A stretch of DNA of 64,000 nucleotides, taken from Salinicola avicenniae. Its GTDB lineage: Bacteria; Pseudomonadota; Gammaproteobacteria; Pseudomonadales; Halomonadaceae. Where the stretch lies: NCBI RefSeq assembly GCF_023736115.1, contig NZ_JAKQZC010000002.1:496001-560000 (forward strand). The letters run 5' to 3'. Below, piece after piece: positions 35,849 to 47,206 of the stretch; within the stretch, counting starts at the first letter, position 1, and each line of letters opens with the position of its first letter. Both the position numbers and the translations under genes were made by a program. Below the pieces are notes generated by a model that was not told where the DNA came from, made no database searches, and saw only the letters and a program-made list of their open reading frames with translations.

Positions 35849-36481
35849 ATGGGAAAAATTCTCGTCATCGGTGCCAACGGCCAGATCGGCCGCCAGTTCT
35901 GCGAGGTCGCTGCCGAAGCCGGCCTGTCGGTCAAGGCGATGATCCGTGATACCGGTCAGCAGGCGTGGTTCGGTGAGCGCGGCATCGATACGGTCATCGG
36001 GAATCTCGAGGGGCGTCTGCGCCACGCCTTCTACGGCTGTGACCAGATCGTCTTCGCCGCCGGCTCGGGCCCGCATACCGGGGCCGACAAAACGCTGATG
36101 ATCGACCTGCACGGTGCCATCCGCGCGATCGATATCGCCCGCGGCATGGGACTACCTCAATTCCTGATGGTCAGTGCCCTGCACGCTGACGGGGTGTTCG
36201 AGGCGCCGGAAAAGCTACGCCCCTACTGCGCGGCCAAGGCGGCAGCGGATGCCCATCTGCGCAGTTCGGGCCTGCCCTACGCGATCGTCAAACCGGGACG
36301 CCTGACGGACGAACCGGCGACCCGGCGCGTACAGGTCGGCGAGCGGCGTCTCGATGGCACGACGTCCCGCGCCAACGTCGCCCACACGCTGCTGTATCTG
36401 GCGCAGCATCCGCGGCACCGCCAACGCGACATCACGCTGCTCGATGGCGACACCCCCATCGAGACCGCGCTGGCCGAGTAG
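35849..36481 (+). CDS. NAD(P)-binding oxidoreductase (atypical SDR, YwnB-like)
   Basis: A 210-residue Rossmann-fold protein with the nucleotide motif VIGANGQIGRQF at the N-terminus and a short form of the atypical SDR fold, as in NmrA/HSCARG and YwnB-like proteins. A YCAAKAAADAHLRSSGL segment stands where SDRs place the catalytic Tyr and Lys, and PYAIVKPGRLTDEP follows. The substrate is unknown. AAGGA lies nine bases before the ATG at 35849. It is divergent from nagR. Confidence 0.82.
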   Translation: MGKILVIGANGQIGRQFCEVAAEAGLSVKAMIRDTGQQAWFGERGIDTVIGNLEGRLRHAFYGCDQIVFAAGSGPHTGADKTLMIDLHGAIRAIDIARGMGLPQFLMVSALHADGVFEAPEKLRPYCAAKAAADAHLRSSGLPYAIVKPGRLTDEPATRRVQVGERRLDGTTSRANVAHTLLYLAQHPRHRQRDITLLDGDTPIETALAE

Positions 36482-36591
36482 CGCCTGGCTTCGGGGGCGA
36501 ACCACCCCGCCCGCGGACTTATCCGGCCGCAATGCCCCGCCTGACGCCGGCATAGCGGCCATCGACGATGATGCCAGTCAGGCCGGCGTGG

Positions 36592-36621
36592 TTGGCGCCG
36601 CCAGCGCGGAATCCGTATAGT
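36592..36621 (+). promoter_or_regulatory. Putative promoter of rnb
   Basis: TTGGCG at 36592-36597 and TATAGT at 36616-36621 are separated by 18 bases, 32 bases before the rnb start. Confidence 0.5.
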
Positions 36622-36652
36622 GGCGCTCTCGTCCACCGACCGATTCGAACCG

Positions 36653-38593
36653 ATGCTGCAGAACAACTCTCTTCTGGCCCAGCTTAAGCAGGACATTCGC
36701 GCGAACACGCCCCGTGTCCAGGGCACCGTCAAGGCGACCGACAAGGGCTTCGGTTTCCTGGAAGCGGAGGATGGCGCCTCCTATTTCATTCCACCGCCCG
36801 CGATGAAGCAGGTCCTGCACGGCGACCGTGTCGAGGCCGTCATCAAGGAAGACGGCCACAAGAAGCAGGCCGATCCGGAGACGCTGCTCGAAGCCTCGCT
36901 CGATCGCTTCGTGGCCCGCGTGCAGAAACGCGATGGCCGCCTGGCCGTCATTCCCGACCATCCGTCCATCAACCTGGCGCTCAAGGCTCGCATCAAGCGC
37001 TCGCTGGACGAATCGACCATCGAGGACGGCGACTGGATCGTGGCACGCCTGGTGCGCCACCCCTTGCGCCCCGATGATCGCGGCTTCTTCACCCAGATCG
37101 ACGAGATCGTGGTCAAGCGCGACGACCCGGCCGTGCCGTGGCGCGTGACGCTAGCCCGCCACGCGCTGGAGCAGGAGTGCCCGCCGGCGGCCGACGAGTG
37201 GCCGCTGCGTGAGGAAGGACTCGTTCGCGAGGACCTGACCGCCGAGCCGTTCTTCACTATCGACGGTGAGAAGACCCGCGATATGGACGATGCGCTGCGC
37301 ATCGAGGCCACCGACGACGGCTGGAATCTGACCGTCGCGATCGCCGATCCGACCGCCTATGTCGACGAGTCTCACCCGGCCGACCAGGAAGCGCGCACGC
37401 GTGCCTTCACGGTCTATCTGCCGGGCCAGAACATCACCATGTTGCCCGAAGCGCTGGCAGATGATCTCTGCTCGCTGAAGCCGGAAGTCGATCGCCCGGT
37501 CCTGGCCTGTCGCCTTCACGTCCATGCCGACGGTACCCTGGGCGACTACCGCTTCTTCGCGGCGACGATCCGCTCCCAGGCGCGCCTCGTCTACGATCAT
37601 GTTTCCGACTGGCTGGAAGAACAGCCCGACGCCGAGGCACCCGCCGAGTCGATCGCCCCGCAGCTCGTGGCGCTGGCCGACCTGTCACGCGCGCGCGCCG
37701 CATGGCGTGAAGCGAACACGCTGGTGTTCAAGGATCGTCCGGACTACGTCTTCGATCTCGACGACGCCGGCAACGTCCTCGCCGTGCGCACGGAAGAACG
37801 CCGCATCGCCCAGCGCATGATCGAAGAATCGATGATCGTCGCCAACGCCTGCTGCGCGGACCTGCTGGCGAAGGAAGTCGGCCACGGCATCTTCAACGTG
37901 CACAACGCCTTCGATCCGGAAAAGATCGACCAGGCGCTGGAGTTCCTGACGGCTCAGGAGATCGAGGTCGAGCGCGAGCAGCTCGCCGAACTCTCCCGCT
38001 ATCGCGAACTCCGGCGTGCGCTCGACGCGCGCGAAGATGCCTGGCTGGACGCGCGCCTGCGCCGTTTCCAGGGCTATACCAACATGTCGGCCCGACCCGG
38101 CCCGCACTTTGGCCTGGGCCTGCCCGCCTACGCGACCTGGACCTCGCCGATCCGCAAGTACGGCGACATGGTCAACCATCGCCTGATCAAGCGCGTGCTC
38201 AAGGCCGAGGCCGCCCCCCAGGAAGCCAGCGAGCAGCTGACCGAGCAGTTGACCGAACGCCGCCGACTGAACCGAATGGCCGAGCGCGACGTCAAAGACT
38301 GGCTTTACGTGCGCTATCTGGGCGCCACGCTCGACCAGGGCGAGGTTTTCGATGCCGATATCATCGACATTCGCCGGGGTGGCATGCGTGTTCGACTGAC
38401 CGCTAACGGGGCGACCGCCTTCGTGCCGGCGCCGATGCTGCACAGCGACCGTAACCAGGTGGCAATCGACGACAAGGAAGGACGCATCCAGATCGCTGGC
38501 GAAGCGCGTTACCAGCTCGGTGGCAGTCTCCGCGTCAAGCTGGTCGAGGCTCGCGAAGCTACCCGCTCACTGGTCGCGACACCGGCCGAGTGA
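36653..38593 (+). CDS. rnb: Exoribonuclease II
   Basis: A 646-residue 3'-5' exoribonuclease, similar in length and along its whole sequence to E. coli RNase II (644). The order is a cold-shock domain opening LLAQLKQDIRANTPRVQGTVKATDKGFGFLE, a second CSD, the RNB catalytic domain with TRDMDDALRIE (metal-binding Asp cluster) and YATWTSPIRKYGDMVNHRL, and the C-terminal S1 domain with RRGGMRVRLTANGATAFVPAP. It degrades unstructured mRNA. The ATG at 36653 matches the usual start. RNase R would be about 150 residues longer and basic at its end, so it is excluded. Confidence 0.97.
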   Translation: MLQNNSLLAQLKQDIRANTPRVQGTVKATDKGFGFLEAEDGASYFIPPPAMKQVLHGDRVEAVIKEDGHKKQADPETLLEASLDRFVARVQKRDGRLAVIPDHPSINLALKARIKRSLDESTIEDGDWIVARLVRHPLRPDDRGFFTQIDEIVVKRDDPAVPWRVTLARHALEQECPPAADEWPLREEGLVREDLTAEPFFTIDGEKTRDMDDALRIEATDDGWNLTVAIADPTAYVDESHPADQEARTRAFTVYLPGQNITMLPEALADDLCSLKPEVDRPVLACRLHVHADGTLGDYRFFAATIRSQARLVYDHVSDWLEEQPDAEAPAESIAPQLVALADLSRARAAWREANTLVFKDRPDYVFDLDDAGNVLAVRTEERRIAQRMIEESMIVANACCADLLAKEVGHGIFNVHNAFDPEKIDQALEFLTAQEIEVEREQLAELSRYRELRRALDAREDAWLDARLRRFQGYTNMSARPGPHFGLGLPAYATWTSPIRKYGDMVNHRLIKRVLKAEAAPQEASEQLTEQLTERRRLNRMAERDVKDWLYVRYLGATLDQGEVFDADIIDIRRGGMRVRLTANGATAFVPAPMLHSDRNQVAIDDKEGRIQIAGEARYQLGGSLRVKLVEAREATRSLVATPAE

Positions 38594-38671
38594 TGACACG
38601 CCGGTCTGCCGACGCAGGGACGCGTCGACAGGCTACCACCATGGTGTGAACCCCCTGTGACAGCAAGACGA

Positions 38672-38677
38672 TATACT
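38672..38677 (+). promoter_or_regulatory. Candidate -10 element upstream of the glycosyltransferase gene
   Basis: TATACT lies about 70 bases before the proposed start. No convincing -35 hexamer is seen. Confidence 0.3.
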
Positions 38678-38747
38678 GCATTTGAAGCCTCGCCATTCTG
38701 CGGAATGCGCCTTCACGACAGGGATGGTTTTCAAGAGGAGCGGCACG

Positions 38748-39881
38748 TTGCATATTGCCGACGTCACGATGTTCTATGCCCCCGCCAGCGGCGGGGTTCG
38801 TACCTACCTGGATGCCAAGCACCGGCGCCTCGCCAAACTGCCCGGCATTACCTGCAGCCTACTGATTCCCGGGCCCCGCCTGTTCTCGCACGACGGCATT
38901 CATGAAGTGCCCGCGCCACCACTGCCTTTTGGGCAAGGGTACCGGTTCCCGCTGCGCCGACGCGGCTGGGAAAGCGAACTGACGCGCATCGCTCCGGACA
39001 TCATCGAGGCCGGCGATCCCTACGTCACCGGCTGGGCAGCGCTGGATGCCGGACGCAAGCTGGATGTACCGGTGGTCGGCTTCTATCACTCCGACCTGCC
39101 CCGGCTGATCAGCAATCGCCTCGGCAAGGGGACCGATCGCCTGATCGAACGCTACGTCTACCGCCTCTATCGGCACTTCGATCAGGTTTTGGCACCCAGC
39201 CGCGTCATGGCCGACCGGTTGACATGCCTGGGCATCGAGCAGGTCGCGATCCAGCCACTCGGGGTGGATCTGGAAAGCTTTCACCCGGATCACCGCAACC
39301 CGGCGCTGCGCGGGCAACTGGGGCTCGACGACGACACCCGCCTGCTGATTTTCGTCGGGCGTGGCTCGCGCGAGAAGAACCTGCACGACTTGTTGGCAAT
39401 GGCGCGCCTGCTGGGCAAGGGCTACCACCTGCTGCTCGTCGGCCCGAGCATGCCAGCCCAGGTACCGGACAATGTCAGCGTGATCGACCGTTATACGCCG
39501 ACCGAGGAAGTCGCAAGCTGGCTTGCTACCAGCGACGCGCTAGTGCATGCCGGCACCCAGGAGACCTTCGGCCTGGTCGCGCTGGAAGCCATGGCGAGCG
39601 GCATTCCCGTCGTCGCCGCCCGCGCCGGCGCGCTGGCCGAGAACGTGCCACTGGGCTGTGGCCTGCTCAGCGAGCCCCACTCGCCTGCCGACATGGCGCG
39701 TGCGGTACGCGAGCTTTTCTCCAATCACGACGCCGTCAACGCCGGCCGTCGCGCGCGGCGCTATGTCGAACGCCACCACGACTGGGACATCGTCATCGAT
39801 GGCCTGCTCTCTCACTATCGCCGCCTCACCAGCGCCACCGTGACAGCCGGCGCGACGGAGCAGGGCTCCCAGCATGGCTGA
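38748..39881 (+). CDS. Glycosyltransferase family 4 protein
   Basis: A 377-residue GT-B glycosyltransferase. FYAPASGGVRTYLDAK near the start is the acceptor-side glycine loop, GFYHSDLPRL is reminiscent of SqdX and monoglycosyl-lipid synthases, LLIFVGRGSREKNLHDLL opens the donor domain, and HAGTQETFGLVALEAMASGIPVV is the EX7E motif. A TTG at 38748 is the likely start because AGAGGAG lies eight bases upstream; an ATG at 38724 is an alternative. Its stop overlaps the next gene by eight bases. An envelope lipid or polysaccharide acceptor is likely but not determined. Confidence 0.87.
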   Translation: MHIADVTMFYAPASGGVRTYLDAKHRRLAKLPGITCSLLIPGPRLFSHDGIHEVPAPPLPFGQGYRFPLRRRGWESELTRIAPDIIEAGDPYVTGWAALDAGRKLDVPVVGFYHSDLPRLISNRLGKGTDRLIERYVYRLYRHFDQVLAPSRVMADRLTCLGIEQVAIQPLGVDLESFHPDHRNPALRGQLGLDDDTRLLIFVGRGSREKNLHDLLAMARLLGKGYHLLLVGPSMPAQVPDNVSVIDRYTPTEEVASWLATSDALVHAGTQETFGLVALEAMASGIPVVAARAGALAENVPLGCGLLSEPHSPADMARAVRELFSNHDAVNAGRRARRYVERHHDWDIVIDGLLSHYRRLTSATVTAGATEQGSQHG

Positions 39882-40707
39882 TCGATCCGTCAACGGCCCT
39901 CACGGCGCCAACTCGGGCGCGTCAGATCGGCACTTCGCGCTGGTACTGCATGATATCGCGCCGGAAACCTGGCCCGACTACCAGGGATTCGTCGAGGCGG
40001 TGGATCGCCTTGCCGAGCGCTACGGGCCGATTCCGATCACCTGGCTCGTGGTTCCCGACTTCCACGGCCGGGGCGAGTGCCGCGAAAGCCGAACGCTGCG
40101 CCGGGTCCTCGACGATCGACTGGCACGCGGCGACGAACTGACCCTGCACGGCTACTACCATCGCGACGACGCGCCGACACCGCGCACGCCACGCGACTAT
40201 TACATGCGTCGCATCTACACCTGGGAGGGCGAGTTCTACTCGCTGGACGCGCAGCGTGCCGGCACGCTGCTCGACCGAGGCATCGCCCAGTTCGACGCCT
40301 GCGGCTGGCCACACGGCGGTTTTGTTGCTCCCGCCTGGCTGATGAGCCCGGGTACCCGACAGGCACTCGCCGAACGCCCGTTTCGCTATACCAGTAACCC
40401 TCAACACCTGTACCGCCTGCCAAGCTTTACACCAATCGAGGCCCCCAGCATTGTCTGGAGCGCGCGTAGCGCCTGGCGGCGCGGCATGTCGCGGGTAGTC
40501 AGCAACCTGCAATATCGCCGTGCCCGCGAAGCGCCGCTCATGCGGTTGGCGCTGCATCCGGTCGATATGCGCCACCGTAGCTCCCACGACTACTGGTTGC
40601 AGCTGGTGGAGCGCTTACTGCAAAGCGGCCGACAGCCGGTCACCAAGCAGGCATGGCTCGCGCGTCACGCGCCCGATCTGATAGACGGGGACCGCGGCGC
40701 GGCATGA
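39874..40707 (+). CDS. DUF2334 polysaccharide deacetylase-like protein
   Basis: A 277-residue NodB-type deacetylase-like protein of the DUF2334 group. LVLHDIAPETWPDY has the first Asp, LTLHGYYHRDD has the His pair that binds the metal, GFVAPAWLMS matches the R/APAW motif, and LALHPVDMRHRSSHDYW supplies the last His. No signal peptide is visible, so the reaction is probably cytosolic. It is coupled to the glycosyltransferase upstream (eight-base overlap) and to the membrane protein downstream (ATGA overlap). It would remove an acetyl group from the sugar made by that pathway. Confidence 0.85.
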   Translation: MADRSVNGPHGANSGASDRHFALVLHDIAPETWPDYQGFVEAVDRLAERYGPIPITWLVVPDFHGRGECRESRTLRRVLDDRLARGDELTLHGYYHRDDAPTPRTPRDYYMRRIYTWEGEFYSLDAQRAGTLLDRGIAQFDACGWPHGGFVAPAWLMSPGTRQALAERPFRYTSNPQHLYRLPSFTPIEAPSIVWSARSAWRRGMSRVVSNLQYRRAREAPLMRLALHPVDMRHRSSHDYWLQLVERLLQSGRQPVTKQAWLARHAPDLIDGDRGAA

Positions 40708-41702
40708 AACGCATCCTCTGGTGCCTGGCGCTAGGGCTGGTCGCGGCGCTGGCGATTCCGATCCTGATCGGCGGCGGCGGAATCGTGGACGAGCTGCGCG
40801 GTTTTCCGACCTCGCAGCTGCTGCTCATGCTGGGCATGATCGTGATCTGCTGGAACCTCAACGCGCTGCGTCTGCGGGTACTGCTGGCCGGTCGCGCCGG
40901 CCGCCTGTCACAGTGGCGCGCGTTCTCGATCGTCATGGCGACGGAATTCGCCATCTGTGCCACGCCCGGCGGTACCGGCGGCCCGTTGACCTTGCTGGGT
41001 CTGCTGGCTCGCCGCGGCGTTCGTCCGGCACAGGCCTCGGCGATCTTTGCGGTCGATCAGCTGACCGATCTGCTGTTCTTTCTGTCCGGACTCCTGGGCG
41101 TGGCCCTCTACGTGTTGATCGAGGCCGTCGACCTGCAGCTCGGCTGGCTGGTCGGACTACCGACATTACTGCTGGTCGTCGCGCTCGTGCTGCTGTGGCT
41201 CACGCTGCACAACTACGCTCGCGTCATGCAGATAACCGGTCGCTGGCTGGCGAGGCTCAACGTCAAGCGACGCTCGCGCTTTGGTCTGGCACGGCGGCTA
41301 CTGCACTTTCGCAACTCGCTGGTTGAAACCCTGCGCCTGCCTCGCTGGCAGCTGCTGGCGGTCTTCCTGCTCTGCTGTGCTCACTGGCTGGTGCGCTACA
41401 GCGTGCTTTACCTGGTCGTTCAGGGGCTCGGCCAGCATATCGACTGGGCCTGGACCTTCCTGGTGCAGATGGTATCGATGGCAGCCGGGCAACTGAGCTT
41501 CCTGCCCGGAGGCGCGGGAGGCGCTGAGCTCACCTCCTCCGCGCTGCTGACACCGCTGATCGGCGCGCAGAGCGCAGCGGCTGCCGTGCTCATCTGGCGC
41601 TTCGTGACCTACTACTTCTATCTGCTCGCCGGCTTCCCGGTCTTCGTTCTCACGGCAGGCCGGGCCTTCCTACGCATGATAAGTCAGCGCAAGCGCACCT
41701 GA
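40704..41702 (+). CDS. Flippase-like membrane protein (LPG synthase TM / UPF0104 family)
   Basis: A 332-residue integral membrane protein with about eight hydrophobic segments and the usual ATPGGTGGPLTLLGLLARRGV and SFLPGGAGGAELTSSALL motifs of the YbhN/AglD/MprF-transmembrane family. There is no catalytic MprF domain. Members of this family are thought to move or bind lipid intermediates. It overlaps the DUF2334 gene by four bases, making a three-gene unit of glycosyltransferase, deacetylase and putative flippase. Confidence 0.88.
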   Translation: MKRILWCLALGLVAALAIPILIGGGGIVDELRGFPTSQLLLMLGMIVICWNLNALRLRVLLAGRAGRLSQWRAFSIVMATEFAICATPGGTGGPLTLLGLLARRGVRPAQASAIFAVDQLTDLLFFLSGLLGVALYVLIEAVDLQLGWLVGLPTLLLVVALVLLWLTLHNYARVMQITGRWLARLNVKRRSRFGLARRLLHFRNSLVETLRLPRWQLLAVFLLCCAHWLVRYSVLYLVVQGLGQHIDWAWTFLVQMVSMAAGQLSFLPGGAGGAELTSSALLTPLIGAQSAAAAVLIWRFVTYYFYLLAGFPVFVLTAGRAFLRMISQRKRT

Positions 41703-41815
41703 AGCACTAGAGCAACCGGCCCTGCCGGTCCGTCACGCCCTCTCCCCCGAATCGCCATAGCCCAAATCAGTGGCAAAGCCTGTTCCCGCGTTGCGGCCGG
41801 CATGGGATGAAGCAT

Positions 41816-41854
41816 AAAAAACGGCCCGCCGGACGCAAGTCCGACGGGCCGTTT
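41816..41854 (-). terminator. Terminator of the sucD end, bidirectional
   Basis: A 16-bp stem with one mismatch (41819-41834 with 41839-41854) and a GCAA-type loop. On the minus strand it is followed by six T, on the plus strand by TTTAT, so it ends both the suc operon and the flippase trio. Confidence 0.9.
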
Positions 41855-41888
41855 ATCGAGGGCTTGGCCTCGCGCTATCCGCAGCGAC

Positions 41889-42760
41889 TTACCAGCCGGT
41901 TGCCACCTTCAGCGCATCGCCGATCTCGGCGAGAGAACGCACTGTCTTGACGCCCGCGTCTTCCAGCGCTTTGAACTTCTCGTCAGCGGTGCCTTTGCCA
42001 CCGGCGATGATGGCGCCGGCGTGGCCCATACGCTTGCCCGGAGGCGCCGTGACACCGGCGATGTAGGAAACGACCGGCTTGGAGACATTGGCCTTGATGT
42101 AGGCTGCCGCTTCTTCTTCGGCGGTCCCGCCGATCTCGCCGATCATCACGATCGCTTCGGTCTGCGGATCCTTCTCGAACATCTCGAGGATGTCGATGAA
42201 GGTGGAGCCCGGGATCGGGTCACCGCCGATGCCCACGCAGGTGGACTGGCCGAAGCCGTGGTCGGTGGTCTGCTTGACCGCCTCGTAGGTCAGGGTGCCG
42301 GAACGCGACACGATGCCGACCTTGCCCGGCTTGTGGATGTGGCCCGGCATGATGCCGATCTTGGTCTCGCCCGGCGTGATGACACCCGGGCAGTTCGGGC
42401 CGATCAGGCGCACGCCCAGCTCGTCGCACTTGACCTTGACGTCAAGCATGTCGAGGGTCGGAATGCCTTCGGTGATGCAGACGATCAGCTTGATGCCCGC
42501 GTTGGCGGCTTCCAGGATCGAGTCCTTGCAGAACGGCGCCGGCACGTAGATGACGGAGGCTTCCGCGCCGGTCTGTTCGACCGCTTCCTTGACGGTGTTG
42601 AACACCGGCAGACCCAGATGCTCCTGGCCACCCTTGCCCGGCGTGACGCCACCGACCATGTTGGTGCCGTAGGCGATCGCCTGCTCGGAGTGGAACGTCC
42701 CCTGGCCACCGGTGAAGCCCTGGCAGATGACCTTGGTGCTCTTGTCGATCAGGATACTCA

Positions 42761-42761
<1 letters not shown>
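41889..42761 (-). CDS. sucD: Succinyl-CoA synthetase subunit alpha
   Basis: A 290-residue subunit that binds CoA and carries the phosphohistidine. [31 protein letters not shown] is the CoA-binding part; [13 protein letters not shown] and [10 protein letters not shown] are conserved; [10 protein letters not shown] carries the active His. With SucC it makes ATP or GTP from succinyl-CoA in the TCA cycle. Its ATG shares one base with the sucC stop (TAATG), and GGAGGG lies in the end of sucC. Confidence 0.98.
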
Positions 42762-43927
<1,166 letters not shown>

Positions 43928-43995
43928 CGATTCATGCCATTAGGTTGCATGTGACTCGAATGGCGGCGGGCTACCGTGATCGGCCCGCCACCCCC

Positions 43996-44018
43996 GTGCC
44001 GCGAAAAAGACGCGGCAC
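43996..44018 (-). repeat. Inverted repeat between lpd and sucC
   Basis: A perfect 8-bp stem (43996-44003 with 44011-44018) with a seven-base loop that reads TCTTTTT on the coding strand. It could be an RNA processing or attenuation site inside the suc operon, since no T-run follows the stem. Confidence 0.6.
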
Positions 44019-44045
44019 CTAAACGCAAGGACGCCGGCGGCGGTC

Positions 44046-45557
<1,512 letters not shown>

Positions 45558-45577
45558 TCAGTCCGTGGCAGCGCGAC

Positions 45578-47167
45578 TCAGATATCGAGCAGCAGGCGTG
45601 CCGGATCCTCGAGCAGCGACTTGATCGCCACCAGGAACTGCACCGCATCCTTGCCATCGATCATGCGGTGGTCGTAGGAGACGGCCAGATACATCATCGG
45701 ACGGATCTCGACCTTGCCGTTCACTGCCATCGGGCGTTCCTGGATCTTGTGCATGCCCAGGATCGCGGTCTGCGGCGGATTGAGGATCGGCGTCGACATC
45801 AGCGAGCCGAAGATCCCACCGTTGGTGATGGTGAAGGTACCGCCCTGCATGTCCTCGATGCCGAGCTTGCCTTCGCGACCACGCTGCCCGAAATCACCGA
45901 TCGCCTTTTCGACATCAGCCAGCTTCATGCTGTCAGTATCGCGCAGCACCGGCACCACCAGCCCACGCGGCGTGGAGACGGCGACGCCGATATCCTGGTA
46001 GCCGTGGTAGACGATGTCGGTGCCGTCGATGGAAGCGTTGACGTCCGGGAAGCGCTTGAGCGCCTCGGTTGCCGCCTTGACGAAGAAGCCCATGAAGCCG
46101 AGCTTGACGTCGTGCGCCTTGAGGAAGGTGTCCTTGTACTGGCTGCGCAGCGCCATGACCGCGCTCATGTCCACCTCGTTGTAGGTGGTGAGCATCGCGG
46201 CGGTCTGCTGCGCCTGAACCAGACGCTTGGCAATGGTCTGGCGCAGCCGGCTCATCGGTACGCGCTGCTCGGGGCGCTCACCCTCGATCGCGGGGGTCTT
46301 CGGCGCCGCGGCGGAGGAGGGCTTGGAGCCGGCGCCACCACCGGCGGACTTCTTGGCCGAACCGTCCTTGAGGGCTTTCTGCACGTCTTCCTTCAGGACG
46401 CGGCCGCCCTTGCCGGTCCCCTGGATCTTTGCCGCATCGAGGTCGTTCTCGGCGACCAGTTTGCGAGCGGCCGGCGCCAGGATCTTGCCGTCGACCTTGG
46501 CATCCTCTTCACCACCGTCGTCACTGGAGGCGGCCGCCTGGTCGCCACCAGGCTCGGCGGACGCCGAGCCGCCCTCACCGCCGGCGCCTTCGGCAAAGGT
46601 TGCCAGCAGCGCTTCGGATTCGACCTGCTCGCCTTCCTGAACCTTGATCTCGGCAAGCGCGCCGTCGGCCGGTGCCACGACTTCCAGCACGACCTTGTCG
46701 GTTTCGATTTCGGCCAGCACCTCGTCACGCTTGACCGCTTCACCGACCTGCTTGTTCCAGCTCGCGACGGTGCCTTCCTGCACGGATTCCGGGAAGCTCG
46801 GCGCCTTCACATCATGGCGTTTGCCGGAAGCCGCCGGTTTGTCGTCGCCACCGGAAGCCGATGCCACGGATGCCTTCTCATCGCCGCCCGTATCGCCATC
46901 GTCGGCGGACTCGCTCTTGCCACCTTCGGCGGCAGCGCCCAGTACGCCCAGAACCTGCTCGGATTCGCAGGTGTCACCCTCTTCCACCTTGATGTCGGAG
47001 AGCGTACCCGCCTCCGGCGCCACGACTTCCAGCACGACCTTGTCGGTCTCGATCTCGACGATCAGTTCATCGCGCTCGACGCTGTCACCTACCTTCTTGT
47101 GCCAGGTGGCGACGGTTCCCTCGGCAACGGATTCGGGAAAAGTCGGCGCTTTGATATCAGTAGCCAT
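45578..47167 (-). CDS. sucB: Dihydrolipoyl succinyltransferase (E2) with two lipoyl domains
   Basis: A 529-residue E2 of 2-oxoglutarate dehydrogenase. Two lipoyl domains occur in tandem, with the modified Lys in [12 protein letters not shown] at residues 43 and 158, joined by Ala/Glu/Asp-rich linkers. The peripheral subunit binding domain is about 229-264 ([24 protein letters not shown]). The catalytic domain ends with [17 protein letters not shown] holding the active His. E. coli SucB has about 405 residues and one lipoyl domain, so the extra length is the second domain. Substrate is succinyl, by context with sucA and sucCD. Confidence 0.96.
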   Translation of the reverse strand: MATDIKAPTFPESVAEGTVATWHKKVGDSVERDELIVEIETDKVVLEVVAPEAGTLSDIKVEEGDTCESEQVLGVLGAAAEGGKSESADDGDTGGDEKASVASASGGDDKPAASGKRHDVKAPSFPESVQEGTVASWNKQVGEAVKRDEVLAEIETDKVVLEVVAPADGALAEIKVQEGEQVESEALLATFAEGAGGEGGSASAEPGGDQAAASSDDGGEEDAKVDGKILAPAARKLVAENDLDAAKIQGTGKGGRVLKEDVQKALKDGSAKKSAGGGAGSKPSSAAAPKTPAIEGERPEQRVPMSRLRQTIAKRLVQAQQTAAMLTTYNEVDMSAVMALRSQYKDTFLKAHDVKLGFMGFFVKAATEALKRFPDVNASIDGTDIVYHGYQDIGVAVSTPRGLVVPVLRDTDSMKLADVEKAIGDFGQRGREGKLGIEDMQGGTFTITNGGIFGSLMSTPILNPPQTAILGMHKIQERPMAVNGKVEIRPMMYLAVSYDHRMIDGKDAVQFLVAIKSLLEDPARLLLDI

Positions 47168-47206
47168 GTCGTATCCTTAGTCTCATTTCTCTCGCGGTGA
47201 CGCGCC

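Noticed and set aside
38655-38680. Pho box upstream of the glycosyltransferase trio
   Set aside because: One partial CTGTGAC is present but the second repeat does not match, so phosphate control is not supported by sequence.
45668-47200. Long plus-strand frame opposite sucB
   Set aside because: Antisense shadow of sucB; no independent coding evidence.
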